A stretch of DNA of 13,062 nucleotides, taken from the NCBI GenBank assembly GCA_012839015.1, contig DUOF01000103.1:1-13062 (forward strand), in the 5' to 3' direction. This document shows, piece after piece, positions 1 to 9,600 of the stretch. Numbering within the stretch: position 1 is the first letter of the stretch; every line of letters starts with the position of its first letter. The notes beneath the pieces were generated by a model that was given only the letters and a program-made list of their open reading frames with translations, did not search any database and was not told where the DNA came from. The DNA comes from a bacterium. Its GTDB lineage: Bacteria; Bacillota_I; Bacilli_A; RFN20; DUOF01. The position numbers and the translations under genes are program-made.

Positions 1-2649
1 TTTAGCAATAATATCAAAATCAAACTTCATTTGATTATCCTCTTCATAACTAATTAGTTTTAAATACTTCTCTAAATTATCATAGTTATGTTTAAGGGTT
101 GCCCGATTATAGTTAAATTCATCTAGGGCTCCTGCATCAATAAGGGTGAATGTTTGTGCCTTAGAGAGTTTATACTTACTCATCCTAATAAGAAAGTCTT
201 CATAACTCTCAAATTTACCCTTACTGGCTTCCCTAACTATCTCCCTTACTAACAGCGAGTTAATTCCTTTTATATGAGCAAGAGAGTAGTAAATATTGTG
301 TTTATCGACTGCCTTAAAAACTATATCACTATGATTTACACTTGGCAGTAATAAATTAATATTATTAGATTTACATTCTCTAACATATTCATTGAACTTG
401 GAGTCACTTCCACCTACAAAGGAATTCATCACACAGGCAAAAAATATTGAGGGATAATAGTATTTTAAATAAGCCATTTGGGCTGATATAATGGCGTAGC
501 TAACACTATGAGCTTTGTTAAAGCCATAGCTAGCAAACTTACTTATAAGATTGAAAACTTCTCTAGCAGTTGCCTCGCTATAATTATTGGCAATCGCTCC
601 ACTGATAAAATCCCTTTCCATTTTTAGCATAGTCTCTTTATTCTTCTTAGACATTGCCCTTCTTAATATATCAGCCTTAGCTAGCGAAAAGCCTGCAAAA
701 AGCTGGGCTATTTGAAGGATCTGTTCTTGATATACAATAATTCCATAAGTCGGTTCTAAGATCTCTCTTAAAGATTCATCTACATATTCAATTTTCATTT
801 GTCCTTGTTTTCTAAGGGAGAACTCCTCTATAAATTCCCTAGGTCCAGGCCTATAAAGTGCCAAGATGGATGAAAGATCAATAAACTGAGTCGGTTTTAC
901 CTGTTTGATCGTTTTTTTCATCCCTTCACTTTCCAACTGAAAGATACCAGAAGTGTTACCAGAACTAATTAACTTATAAATATTTTCATCTTCTAGGTTA
1001 ATTTTATTGATATTTAAATCTATATCAAATATTCTTTTAATTTCTTTTAGGCAATCATCAATGATTGTTAAATTCTTTAATCCTAAAATATCCATCTTTA
1101 GTAAACCTACATCCTCTAGATGGTTCATATCATACTGAACGATTATATTACCATATCTATCTTGGTTAACAGGCAATATTTCACTTAAGTCATTCTCTGC
1201 TATTACAACACCGGCAGCATGAACTGATGTCTGACGAGGCAGACCCTCAATTGACTTAGCGATTCTAAAAACTTCTTTATATTTAACCTCACTATCAATA
1301 AGTTCTCTAAAATCTTTAGAAAGTTCATACATCTCATCTAAGTAATGCGAACCGCTCTTGCTAGCTAATCTAGCTAAAGTATCAATATCTTTCTTACCAA
1401 GACCGATAACCTTAGCACTATCACGAAGTGCTTGTCTAGCAGCCAGGGTAGAAAAAGTAACTATATTAGCTACCTTTTTATGGCCATACTTTTCCCTTAA
1501 ATACTCGACTACCTCATCCCGACGGTTATCTTGGAAGTCAAGATCAATATCGGGCATGGTGACTCTCTCTTCATTAAGGAATCTTTCAAATAATAAATTA
1601 TATTCAATTGGATCAACGTTAGTAATACCAAGAACATAGGACACCAAACTACCAGCGGCACTACCTCTTCCTGGTCCTACCTGGATGCCATTATTTTTAG
1701 CAAATTTAACATAATCATATACAACCAAAAAGTATGAGTCAAAACCCATCTTATGAATAACACTAAGTTCATAGTTAAGCCTACTTACATATTGCTTATT
1801 ATTAACAAAGTCTTTATTTCTTTTTTCTAGCCCCTTAAAGGCTAATTTTTTTAGATATACTTCATCACTAACACCCGCGGTGTTATGATAATCTGCTATT
1901 TTAAGGGGTTCTTTATCAAACTTTAGATTGCATAAATTAACTATCTCTTCTCTACACTTTATTTCTTCATATGGAAACAGATTTTTAGTAGTAATATTAT
2001 CAGTAAAATGACTGTAAGTTAAATTATCTCTACTACGGTTAAAGCCGATAATCTTGTTCTCATCGATTGCTTTTAATACCTCAATGTTATCTCTATCAAA
2101 TTTATCTTTACAGTTGATATTGTTAAAAGCAACTCTTTTGATATCTAGGCTTCTAAGGTAGGCATTTAAGCGATGTAAATCATCATTCTCATAAAACTCC
2201 ATCCCAAGATATAAGGATTGATAAATGCTCTTTAATGACTCGATAAAGGAGTTTATTTCTTCCTTAGTCTTATCCTTGAAACTGCGATATGCTGGGATAA
2301 TACAAACTAGATCTTTATTGTACATCTTTAAATCAGTTTCATTGATCTTGGTCTCTTTAGTCTTATCATTAATTATTGAAGTGAGTTTAACTAAATCATG
2401 ATAACCTTGTTTGTTCTTAGCTATAAGACAAATAAGATAATCACCAAGTTGTATTTCTAGACCTATTATAGGTTTAATACCACTTGCCATACACTTTTTA
2501 TAAAATTCTAGACTTCCATACATGACCTCTTTATCAATTAAACCAATAAAATCAAAGTGATGTTCTTTGCCAATGGCGATTATATCATCTATTTTTAGGG
2601 TGCTTGAAAGGAAGTTATAACCGCTTTTAACACATAGTTCTCCGTTCAT
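1..2649 (-). CDS. dnaE: DNA polymerase III alpha subunit, DnaE type (3' end cut by window edge)
   Basis: Replicative DNA polymerase of the C family. In low-GC Gram-positives DnaE extends RNA primers before handing over to PolC (family knowledge). 883 codons are open to the left edge; family members run to roughly 1000-1100 residues, so the C-terminal OB-fold/clamp-binding part is missing. An N-terminal PHP-like domain (about 1-200) is degenerate: the usual metal-binding His of the first motif are E4, C6 and K8, and the later T-D-H motif reads I38-D39-K40. The polymerase core has GPGRGSAAGS from about 325, PDIDLDF with catalytic D367 and D369, and KMDILGL with the third Asp, D520. A GFNKAHSVSYA-type segment and a helix-hairpin-helix region follow. 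There is no exonuclease insertion, so it is not PolC. The ATG is set by an in-frame TAG four codons upstream and an AGGGTGA Shine-Dalgarno. It lies beyond the rpoC terminator, so it is probably a separate unit. Confidence 0.95.
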   Translation of the reverse strand, partial: MNGELCVKSGYNFLSSTLKIDDIIAIGKEHHFDFIGLIDKEVMYGSLEFYKKCMASGIKPIIGLEIQLGDYLICLIAKNKQGYHDLVKLTSIINDKTKETKINETDLKMYNKDLVCIIPAYRSFKDKTKEEINSFIESLKSIYQSLYLGMEFYENDDLHRLNAYLRSLDIKRVAFNNINCKDKFDRDNIEVLKAIDENKIIGFNRSRDNLTYSHFTDNITTKNLFPYEEIKCREEIVNLCNLKFDKEPLKIADYHNTAGVSDEVYLKKLAFKGLEKRNKDFVNNKQYVSRLNYELSVIHKMGFDSYFLVVYDYVKFAKNNGIQVGPGRGSAAGSLVSYVLGITNVDPIEYNLLFERFLNEERVTMPDIDLDFQDNRRDEVVEYLREKYGHKKVANIVTFSTLAARQALRDSAKVIGLGKKDIDTLARLASKSGSHYLDEMYELSKDFRELIDSEVKYKEVFRIAKSIEGLPRQTSVHAAGVVIAENDLSEILPVNQDRYGNIIVQYDMNHLEDVGLLKMDILGLKNLTIIDDCLKEIKRIFDIDLNINKINLEDENIYKLISSGNTSGIFQLESEGMKKTIKQVKPTQFIDLSSILALYRPGPREFIEEFSLRKQGQMKIEYVDESLREILEPTYGIIVYQEQILQIAQLFAGFSLAKADILRRAMSKKNKETMLKMERDFISGAIANNYSEATAREVFNLISKFASYGFNKAHSVSYAIISAQMAYLKYYYPSIFFACVMNSFVGGSDSKFNEYVRECKSNNINLLLPSVNHSDIVFKAVDKHNIYYSLAHIKGINSLLVREIVREASKGKFESYEDFLIRMSKYKLSKAQTFTLIDAGALDEFNYNRATLKHNYDNLEKYLKLISYEEDNQMKFDFDIIAK

Positions 2650-2697
2650 ATCTTCACCCTACTTTAATAGCCCTTCCTTATAATAAATACTACTTAT

Positions 2698-2706
2698 ATT
2701 TTAACA
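2698..2706 (-). promoter_or_regulatory. Possible extended -10 element for dnaE
   Basis: The minus strand reads TGTTAAAAT, an extended -10 (TGn plus TAAAAT), about 50 nt upstream of the dnaE ATG and downstream of the rpoC terminator. No good -35 lies 17 bp upstream; the best match is near TTTAGC. The call rests on the -10 and on the need for a dnaE promoter after a strong terminator. Confidence 0.35.
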
Positions 2707-2742
2707 TAAATGGGGCTTACAGGCTAAATTATCTCCTATAAA

Positions 2743-2769
2743 AAAAGACCCAAATGATTTGGGTCTTTT
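2743..2769 (-). terminator. Rho-independent terminator after rpoC
   Basis: Perfect 12-bp stem (AAAAGACCCAAA with its complement) around a 3-nt loop, beginning 3 nt after the rpoC stop. On the minus strand it runs into a T-rich tract (TTTTTTTAT). It ends the rpoBC transcript and separates it from dnaE. Because A tracts flank the other side it could work in both directions, but no plus-strand gene is present. Confidence 0.93.
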
Positions 2770-2772
2770 ATG

Positions 2773-5700
2773 TTAATCAAGTAGAGTTATTTCTCCCTCT
2801 TCTATTTCATTAAGGATGTCTGTCCCTAAGTGAAGCGGAAGTCCTGTACCTGCTGGTATAAGTTTACCGATAATAACGTTTTCTTTTAATCCTACAAGAT
2901 TATCAACCTTACCTTTAATAACGGCATCAGTTAACATTCTATTAGTTTCTTGGAATGAAGCACTAGCTAAGAATGAATCATTAGTTAAACTAGCTTTAGT
3001 AATTCCTAGTATTAGTTGTCTTCCTACTGCAGGACGACCACCATTTAGTAATACTTCTTTATTATAGTTAGTAAATTCTCCGATATCGACTCTCTTACCA
3101 GGAAGAAGTCCAGTGTCCCCACCTTCTACAATTACTAGTTTTCTAAGCATTTGTCTAATAATTACCTCGACGTGCTTATCACTTATTTCATCACCTTGTA
3201 ATTTATATACACGTTTGATTTCTTTAAGGATATAGTTTCCAACTGCACTAGCATCACTAACTTCAAGTAATTGTTTAGGGTTTACACTACCTTCAGTAAG
3301 TTGTTGACCATTCTTAACTTGGTCTCCTACCTTAACAATAACTTTACTTCCATAGTCACTAATATATTTTTTAGTGTCATTTACGTTGATAATAGTAATC
3401 TCGCTACGTCCATTTTCTTCGACAATAGAGTCAACTGATCCACTAATTTCAGTAATAAGCGCTTCACCTTTAGGGTTACGAGCTTCTACTAATTCTTGGA
3501 TACGAGGTAGACCGTGCGTAATATCCGCACCAGCGATACCACCAGTATGGAAGGTTCTCATCGTTAACTGAGTACCCCTCTCACCAATAGATTGAGCAGC
3601 CATAACACCAACTGCTTCACCGATTTCTACTTCATTACCAGTAGCAAGGTTTAATCCGTAACATTTCTTACATACACCATGATTTGTTTGACAATTAAAT
3701 AAGTTTCTAATTTCTACTTCTTTAATTCCTGCATTTACTATATCGCGTGCTGTGAAACTAGAAATTAGTTCATTAGCAGGGGCAATAACTTCGCCTGTTT
3801 CAGGATGTATTACATCTCTAAGTGGGTTTCTACCAATTAGTCTATTTTCTAGAGAAGAGATAACAGTGTTTTCTTTTTCGTTAACTAAATCTCTAATAAT
3901 AGTACCATGATCTAAACCACAGTCTTCTTCAGTAATAATAATGTCTTGGGCTACGTCTACAAGTCTTCTAGTTAAGTATCCTGCATCCGCAGTCTTAAGG
4001 GCAGTATCCGTATTACCTTTTCTAGCACCGTGAGTTGAAATAAAGAACTCACTTATATTTAAGCCTTCTCTAAAGGAAGATTTAATAGGAATTTCGATAG
4101 TTTTACCTTTTGTATTAGCCATAGGTCCTCTCATACCGCATAACTGTGAGAAGTGTTTCATCGATCCTCTGGCACCAGATTCTGAAATAACACATAAAGG
4201 ATTAAACTTATCTTCTTTGAACTGTTTAGCTACAAGAGCAGATATTTCTTTAGTCGTATCTTCCCAAGTTCTAATAACAGTTTCATATCTTCCATCTTCA
4301 TCTAGAAGACCCCTTTGATACATGATATTGGCCTTTTCTACAGCTTGATCAGCTTTTTCAATTAAAGCATACTTTTCTGGTACAACTTTAATGTCACTAG
4401 CAGAAATTGTTACTGCAGATTTAGTTGAATACTTAAAACCAAAGTCCTTTAACTTATCTAACATTTTAGAAGTCTCTGATGTTTTGAAACGATTGAATAC
4501 TTCGTTAATAAGTCTAGGGAAGTCTCCTTTTTTAAATGGAGAAGGTATTTCTAAACCTTTAATGTATTCTCTAATATCAGTTCCGCTTTTAGCAATATAT
4601 TTAGGATCTAGACCTTCAAAACTAGTCTTACTAGCTTCATTTAGATATGGGAATTCAAGTGGTAAGATATCATTAAAGATAATCTTTCCTACACTAGTTA
4701 CTAAGTAATCATCCATGTTTTCTTCTGAGAATGATTTTTTATTAACACCCTTAATTCTAACTGCAATCCTATTATGAGCATGAACTTGATTAGTGGCATA
4801 GGCTAGTTTGACGTCTTCAGAACTCTTAAACACCTTTCCGTTGACTAAAGCAAAACGCTTATAGTCATCTGCCATATCAAGGTCACCCTTTTCTTCATAT
4901 ATCTTCGCTAGTTCTAGGAATTCTTCACTACTCTTTTCAGTAGATAGGTAATACATACCTAACAACATATCTTGTGAAGGGTTAACGATTGGAGTTCCAT
5001 CCTTAGGTGATAAGATATTGTTTGAAGCTAGCATTAATACACGAGCTTCAGTCTTAGCTTCTTCACTTAGAGGAACGTGAACTGCCATTTGGTCACCATC
5101 AAAGTCAGCGTTGAAGGCCGGACACACTAATGGGTGAATCCTAATAGCTTTTCCATCAATTAGTACAGGTTCAAATGCTTGTATTGAAAGTCTATGTAGT
5201 GTTGGAGCACGGTTTAATAGAACCGGGTGATCTTTAGTAACACTTTCTACTACATCCCAAATTTCAGGATCTAGGCGATCAATCATTTTGTCAGCTTTTT
5301 TATGTGAATCAACGATTCCTCTTTGAATAAGTTCGCCAGCGATAAATGGCCTAAATAGTTGTACTGCCATTTCTCTAGGTAATCCACATTGATACATTTT
5401 AAGATCTGGACCTACAGCAATAACACTTCTTCCAGAGTAGTCAACCCTCTTACCTAGTAAGTGTTGACGGAATCTACCTTGTTTTCCTTTAAGAGAGTGA
5501 GAAAGAGATTTTAATGGTCTTCCACCAGCTCCAGTAACAGGTTTAGAACGTCTACCATTGTCAATAAGAGCATCAACTGATTCTTGAAGCATCCTTCTTT
5601 CGTTATTTAAAATAACTGTCGGTGCATTCATATCAATAAGTCTTTGTAATCTTAGGTTTCTAGAGATTACACGACGGTACAAGTCATTTAAGTCACTAGC

Positions 5701-6600
5701 TGCTAATCTACCACCATCTAATTGGATAAGTGGTCTTAGATCTGGAGGAATAACTGGAAGTACATCGAGTATCATCCATTCTGGTTTATTACCAGATTCC
5801 TTAAAAGCATTAATAACTTCTAATCTTTTTAATAGTTTTAATCTTTTTTGATTTTTACTACCCTTAGTCTCGCTAAGTTCTTCTTGGATAATAGCTAGTT
5901 CTGCTTCAATATCTAACTCGCTAAGAAGTGTTTTAAGAGCACTTGCTCCAACACCAAACTTAGCACCAGTAAAGCGTGAAATATAATTGCCTACATAAAG
6001 AAACTCAAACGGTTCTTTTGGGTTTTCTAATCTTTCAATTAGATTAACACCTTCAGTGTAATCAAATGATTCTTGATCCATCTTTTCGATAAGATCTTTA
6101 ATAATTGCCACGAATCTTTCACGAGCATTCTTTTCATCTAGAACATCACCTTTTTTAAGGTGTTCAGTATTACCTGCATTTAAAACAATGTGAGAAACAA
6201 AGTAGACTACTTCGTCTATTTGTTTTTGTGGAATATCTAATACCAAGCCCATTTTCGGAGAAATACCTTTTACATACCAAATATGTGCTACAGGGGAGGC
6301 AAGTTCAATGTGTCCCATTCTTTCCCTACGTACGTTTTTAGAAGTTATTTCAACCCCACACTTTTCACATACCATACCTTGGAAACGAATCTTTTTGTAT
6401 TTTCCACAATGACACTCATAATCTTTTGCAGGACCAAAGATTCTTTCACAAAACAGACCATCTGGTTCAGGTTTTTGTGAACGGTAGTTAATAGTCTCAG
6501 CTTTAGTAACTTCGCCATAAGACCATTCTCTTATCTTCTCAGGTGAAGCAAGCCCGACTTTAACTGCCGCAAAACGATTAACGTCTAAATTTACAGCCAT
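2773..6600 (-). CDS. rpoC: DNA-directed RNA polymerase subunit beta'
   Basis: Largest catalytic subunit of RNA polymerase, 1275 aa. The N-terminal zinc ribbon has C63, C65, C78 and C81. The active-site NADFDGD motif places the Mg-binding Asp at D499, D501 and D503. The second zinc site is C894, C970, C977 and C980. A bridge-helix region (THGARKG...TADAGYLTRRLVD) is present, and the trigger loop MRTFHTGG starts at M1014 with H1018. Compared from memory with B. subtilis beta' (1199 aa), the extra length lies mainly around residues 155-195 and 557-585. R1008 replaces the usually invariant Pro of SIGEPGTQLTMR. The ATG lies 14 nt after the rpoB stop, and AAGGGGGGA overlapping that stop supplies the Shine-Dalgarno, so rpoB and rpoC are probably cotranscribed and translationally coupled. 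A strong terminator follows at once. Confidence 0.99.
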   Translation of the reverse strand: MAVNLDVNRFAAVKVGLASPEKIREWSYGEVTKAETINYRSQKPEPDGLFCERIFGPAKDYECHCGKYKKIRFQGMVCEKCGVEITSKNVRRERMGHIELASPVAHIWYVKGISPKMGLVLDIPQKQIDEVVYFVSHIVLNAGNTEHLKKGDVLDEKNARERFVAIIKDLIEKMDQESFDYTEGVNLIERLENPKEPFEFLYVGNYISRFTGAKFGVGASALKTLLSELDIEAELAIIQEELSETKGSKNQKRLKLLKRLEVINAFKESGNKPEWMILDVLPVIPPDLRPLIQLDGGRLAASDLNDLYRRVISRNLRLQRLIDMNAPTVILNNERRMLQESVDALIDNGRRSKPVTGAGGRPLKSLSHSLKGKQGRFRQHLLGKRVDYSGRSVIAVGPDLKMYQCGLPREMAVQLFRPFIAGELIQRGIVDSHKKADKMIDRLDPEIWDVVESVTKDHPVLLNRAPTLHRLSIQAFEPVLIDGKAIRIHPLVCPAFNADFDGDQMAVHVPLSEEAKTEARVLMLASNNILSPKDGTPIVNPSQDMLLGMYYLSTEKSSEEFLELAKIYEEKGDLDMADDYKRFALVNGKVFKSSEDVKLAYATNQVHAHNRIAVRIKGVNKKSFSEENMDDYLVTSVGKIIFNDILPLEFPYLNEASKTSFEGLDPKYIAKSGTDIREYIKGLEIPSPFKKGDFPRLINEVFNRFKTSETSKMLDKLKDFGFKYSTKSAVTISASDIKVVPEKYALIEKADQAVEKANIMYQRGLLDEDGRYETVIRTWEDTTKEISALVAKQFKEDKFNPLCVISESGARGSMKHFSQLCGMRGPMANTKGKTIEIPIKSSFREGLNISEFFISTHGARKGNTDTALKTADAGYLTRRLVDVAQDIIITEEDCGLDHGTIIRDLVNEKENTVISSLENRLIGRNPLRDVIHPETGEVIAPANELISSFTARDIVNAGIKEVEIRNLFNCQTNHGVCKKCYGLNLATGNEVEIGEAVGVMAAQSIGERGTQLTMRTFHTGGIAGADITHGLPRIQELVEARNPKGEALITEISGSVDSIVEENGRSEITIINVNDTKKYISDYGSKVIVKVGDQVKNGQQLTEGSVNPKQLLEVSDASAVGNYILKEIKRVYKLQGDEISDKHVEVIIRQMLRKLVIVEGGDTGLLPGKRVDIGEFTNYNKEVLLNGGRPAVGRQLILGITKASLTNDSFLASASFQETNRMLTDAVIKGKVDNLVGLKENVIIGKLIPAGTGLPLHLGTDILNEIEEGEITLLD

Positions 6601-6614
6601 CTACAAATCCCCCC

Positions 6615-9600
6615 TTATTCAAAATCTTCATCTTCTTCGTATTCGTCTTCGGTGACGAATGTTGAAAACTGTTCTTTTATCGTATCTGATAACTTTCTTT
6701 CTTCTCTTTGTTGATATTTATTAGAAGCTCTCATATCTATAATTTCTCCATCAACATCATAAACATTAACATCGATAGATAGAGCTTGTAATTCCTTTTG
6801 TAGAACTTTGAATGATTCAGGAACTCCTGGTTTTGGTAATGACTTACCTTTAATTATTGCTTCATAAGTTTTGGCCCTACCAACTACATCATCAGACTTA
6901 ATAGTTAGTATTTCTTGAAGAGTGTGAGCTGCACCATATGCTTCAAGTGCCCAAACTTCCATCTCACCAAATCTTTGACCACCATTTTGTGCTTTTCCAC
7001 CTAATGGTTGTTGAGTAACTAGGGAGTAAGGTCCTGTAGCACGAGCGTGTAACTTATCATCAATCATGTGAGAAAGTTTTAACATGTACATAACACCAAT
7101 GGCTATTCTGCCATCAAATGGTTCACCAGTTCTACCATCATAAAGTATACTCTTACCATCTTTAGCAATATTAGCTTGATCCATTAGTTCTTCAATCTCA
7201 TCATCAGTAATTCCATCGAATACTGGAGTAGAAATCTTGATACCTAACTTTTGAGCTGCATAACCAACATGCATTTCCAATACTTGCCCGATATTCATAC
7301 GAGAAGGAACACCAAGAGGACTTAGTAATATATCAATTGGAGTGCCATCAGGTAGGTAAGGCATATCTTCTACAGGCATGATTTTAGAAATAACACCTTT
7401 ATTACCGTGTCTTCCTGCCATCTTATCTCCTTCAGAGATTTTCCTTTTACGAGCTATATAAACTCTTATCATTTCATTAACACCTGGAGGCAATTCGTCT
7501 CCGTTCTTACGAGAGAAATATTTAACATCTAATACAGTACCTGCACCACCGTGTGGGACTCTAAGAGATTTATCTTTTCCTTCTTTAGTCTTGTCTCCGA
7601 AAATTGCCATTAATAGTTTTTCTTCAGGAGTTGGTTCTGTTTGACCCTTAGGGGTAATTTTACCTACTAAGATATCTCCTTCTTTTACTTCAGCACCAGG
7701 GATTACAATACCTCTAATATCCAAATGAGCTTTTGCTTCTTCAGATACGTTAGGGATATCACGAGTAATCTCTTCAGGTCCTAGTTTAGTGTCACGACAT
7801 TCTATTGTATGGTTCTCAATATGAATAGAAGTATATACGTCATCCTTAACTAAACGATCTGATATTATAATAGCATCCTCATAGTTATATCCGTCCCAAG
7901 TCATAAAGGCCATTAACACATTTTGTCCTAGAGCAAGTTCACCATCATGAACACTTCCACCATCGGCTAGAACATCACCGATTTCTACTTTTTGTCCAAC
8001 TTGAACAACAGGAGTATGGTTTAAGCATGTCCCTTGGTTACTTGCAGAGAATTTCTTTAATTTATAGATGTGTTCTCCATCTTTATTTTCAATGATAATC
8101 TTTTTAGCATCTACATAGGTAGCAGTTCCGTTAACCGCACTCACTAGTGAAGTACCAGCATCATGAGCGATCTTGGCTTCAACACCAGTTCCAACAAGTG
8201 GTGAATCAGGTTTAAGTAGTGGAACAGCTTGACGTTGCATGTTCGCTGCCATCAAGGCACGGTGAGCATCGTTATTCTCTAAGAACGGAATACAAGCAGT
8301 TGATACAGATATAAGTTGTTTTGGAGAAACGTCAACGTAATCAATTTCTTCCTTGTCAACTAGCAAGTTTTCTCCTCTGTGTCTAGCAACTACCTTGTCA
8401 CTTAGGATATAACCATCTTCATCCATCTCAATATTAGCTTGTCCGATAGTAAAGTCATTTTCTTCTTCTGCTGATAGATAATCATATTCTTCCAACACTC
8501 TATTAGTTTCCTTATCAACACGACGATATGGGGTTTGGATGAATCCATATTCATCTAACTTAGCATAAGTAGATAAGTTAGAGATAAGACCGATGTTAGC
8601 TCCTTCAGGAGTTTCAATCGGACAAATACGTCCATAGTGTGAGAAGTGAACGTCACGAACCTCAACACCTGCTCTATCTTTATTAAGTCCACCAGGTCCT
8701 AGGGCACTAATCCTACGCTTGTTTGCTAATTCAGAAAGTGGGTTTGTTTGATCCATGAACTGAACTAGTTGAGAATAAGCAAAGAATTCCCTTAAAGACG
8801 CAGTAAGTGGTCTTATATTAGTTAAATTTTGTGGTGTAATTGAAGTATTTGTCTCACTAATAGACATTTTTTCTTTAATACCTTTTTCCATTTTGGATAA
8901 ACCAGCACGGAAATGGTTTTGAACTAACTCGCCTGGCGATCTAATTCTTCTATTACCTAGGAAGTCTATGTCATCATTAGCCCCAAATCCTTCAAATGAA
9001 TTAACAAAGAATGAGAAAGTCGCTAAAATATCAGGAATAGTTAAGTATCTACTGTTAGTAACAATATCATTTCCTATAATTCTAACTTTTCTGGTTTTTT
9101 CTTCATCAGCATATACATGAACAATTTGAACAACGTCTTCACCTTCTCCATGTAAATATAGTTCTTTATTAACATTTAATTGGACACTATGAGCGCCATT
9201 TTCAAAGAACTTAATAGATCTTAAATGATCTATTTCTTTTTTAGTCATTAAAGTCCCATCATCATAAATGACTTCCCCATTAAAATCTACTAACGGTTCA
9301 GCAATAATTTTATCTCTAAGTCTTCCATATAAACCAAGTTTAGAGGCAAGTTTAAATCTACCAGCTGAAGCTAGGTCATATCTTCTGGGATCAAAGTATT
9401 TTTGGAACATTAAGTTGCGTGAACCTTCTGCAGTAGCTGGTTCTCCAGGTCTTAATTTAGTATATATTTCAAGAAGAGCTTCACTAGCATTAGTTGTTGA
9501 ATCTTTTTCAAATGTGTTATCTAAATAACTAGATTCACCAAATAACTCAGTGATTTGTTCATTGGATTCTATACCAATAGCTCTTAATAGTACCGTTGCA

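Noticed and set aside
1358..1639. 93-codon open frame on the plus strand
   Set aside because: Opposite the DnaE catalytic region, which is clearly coding on the minus strand.
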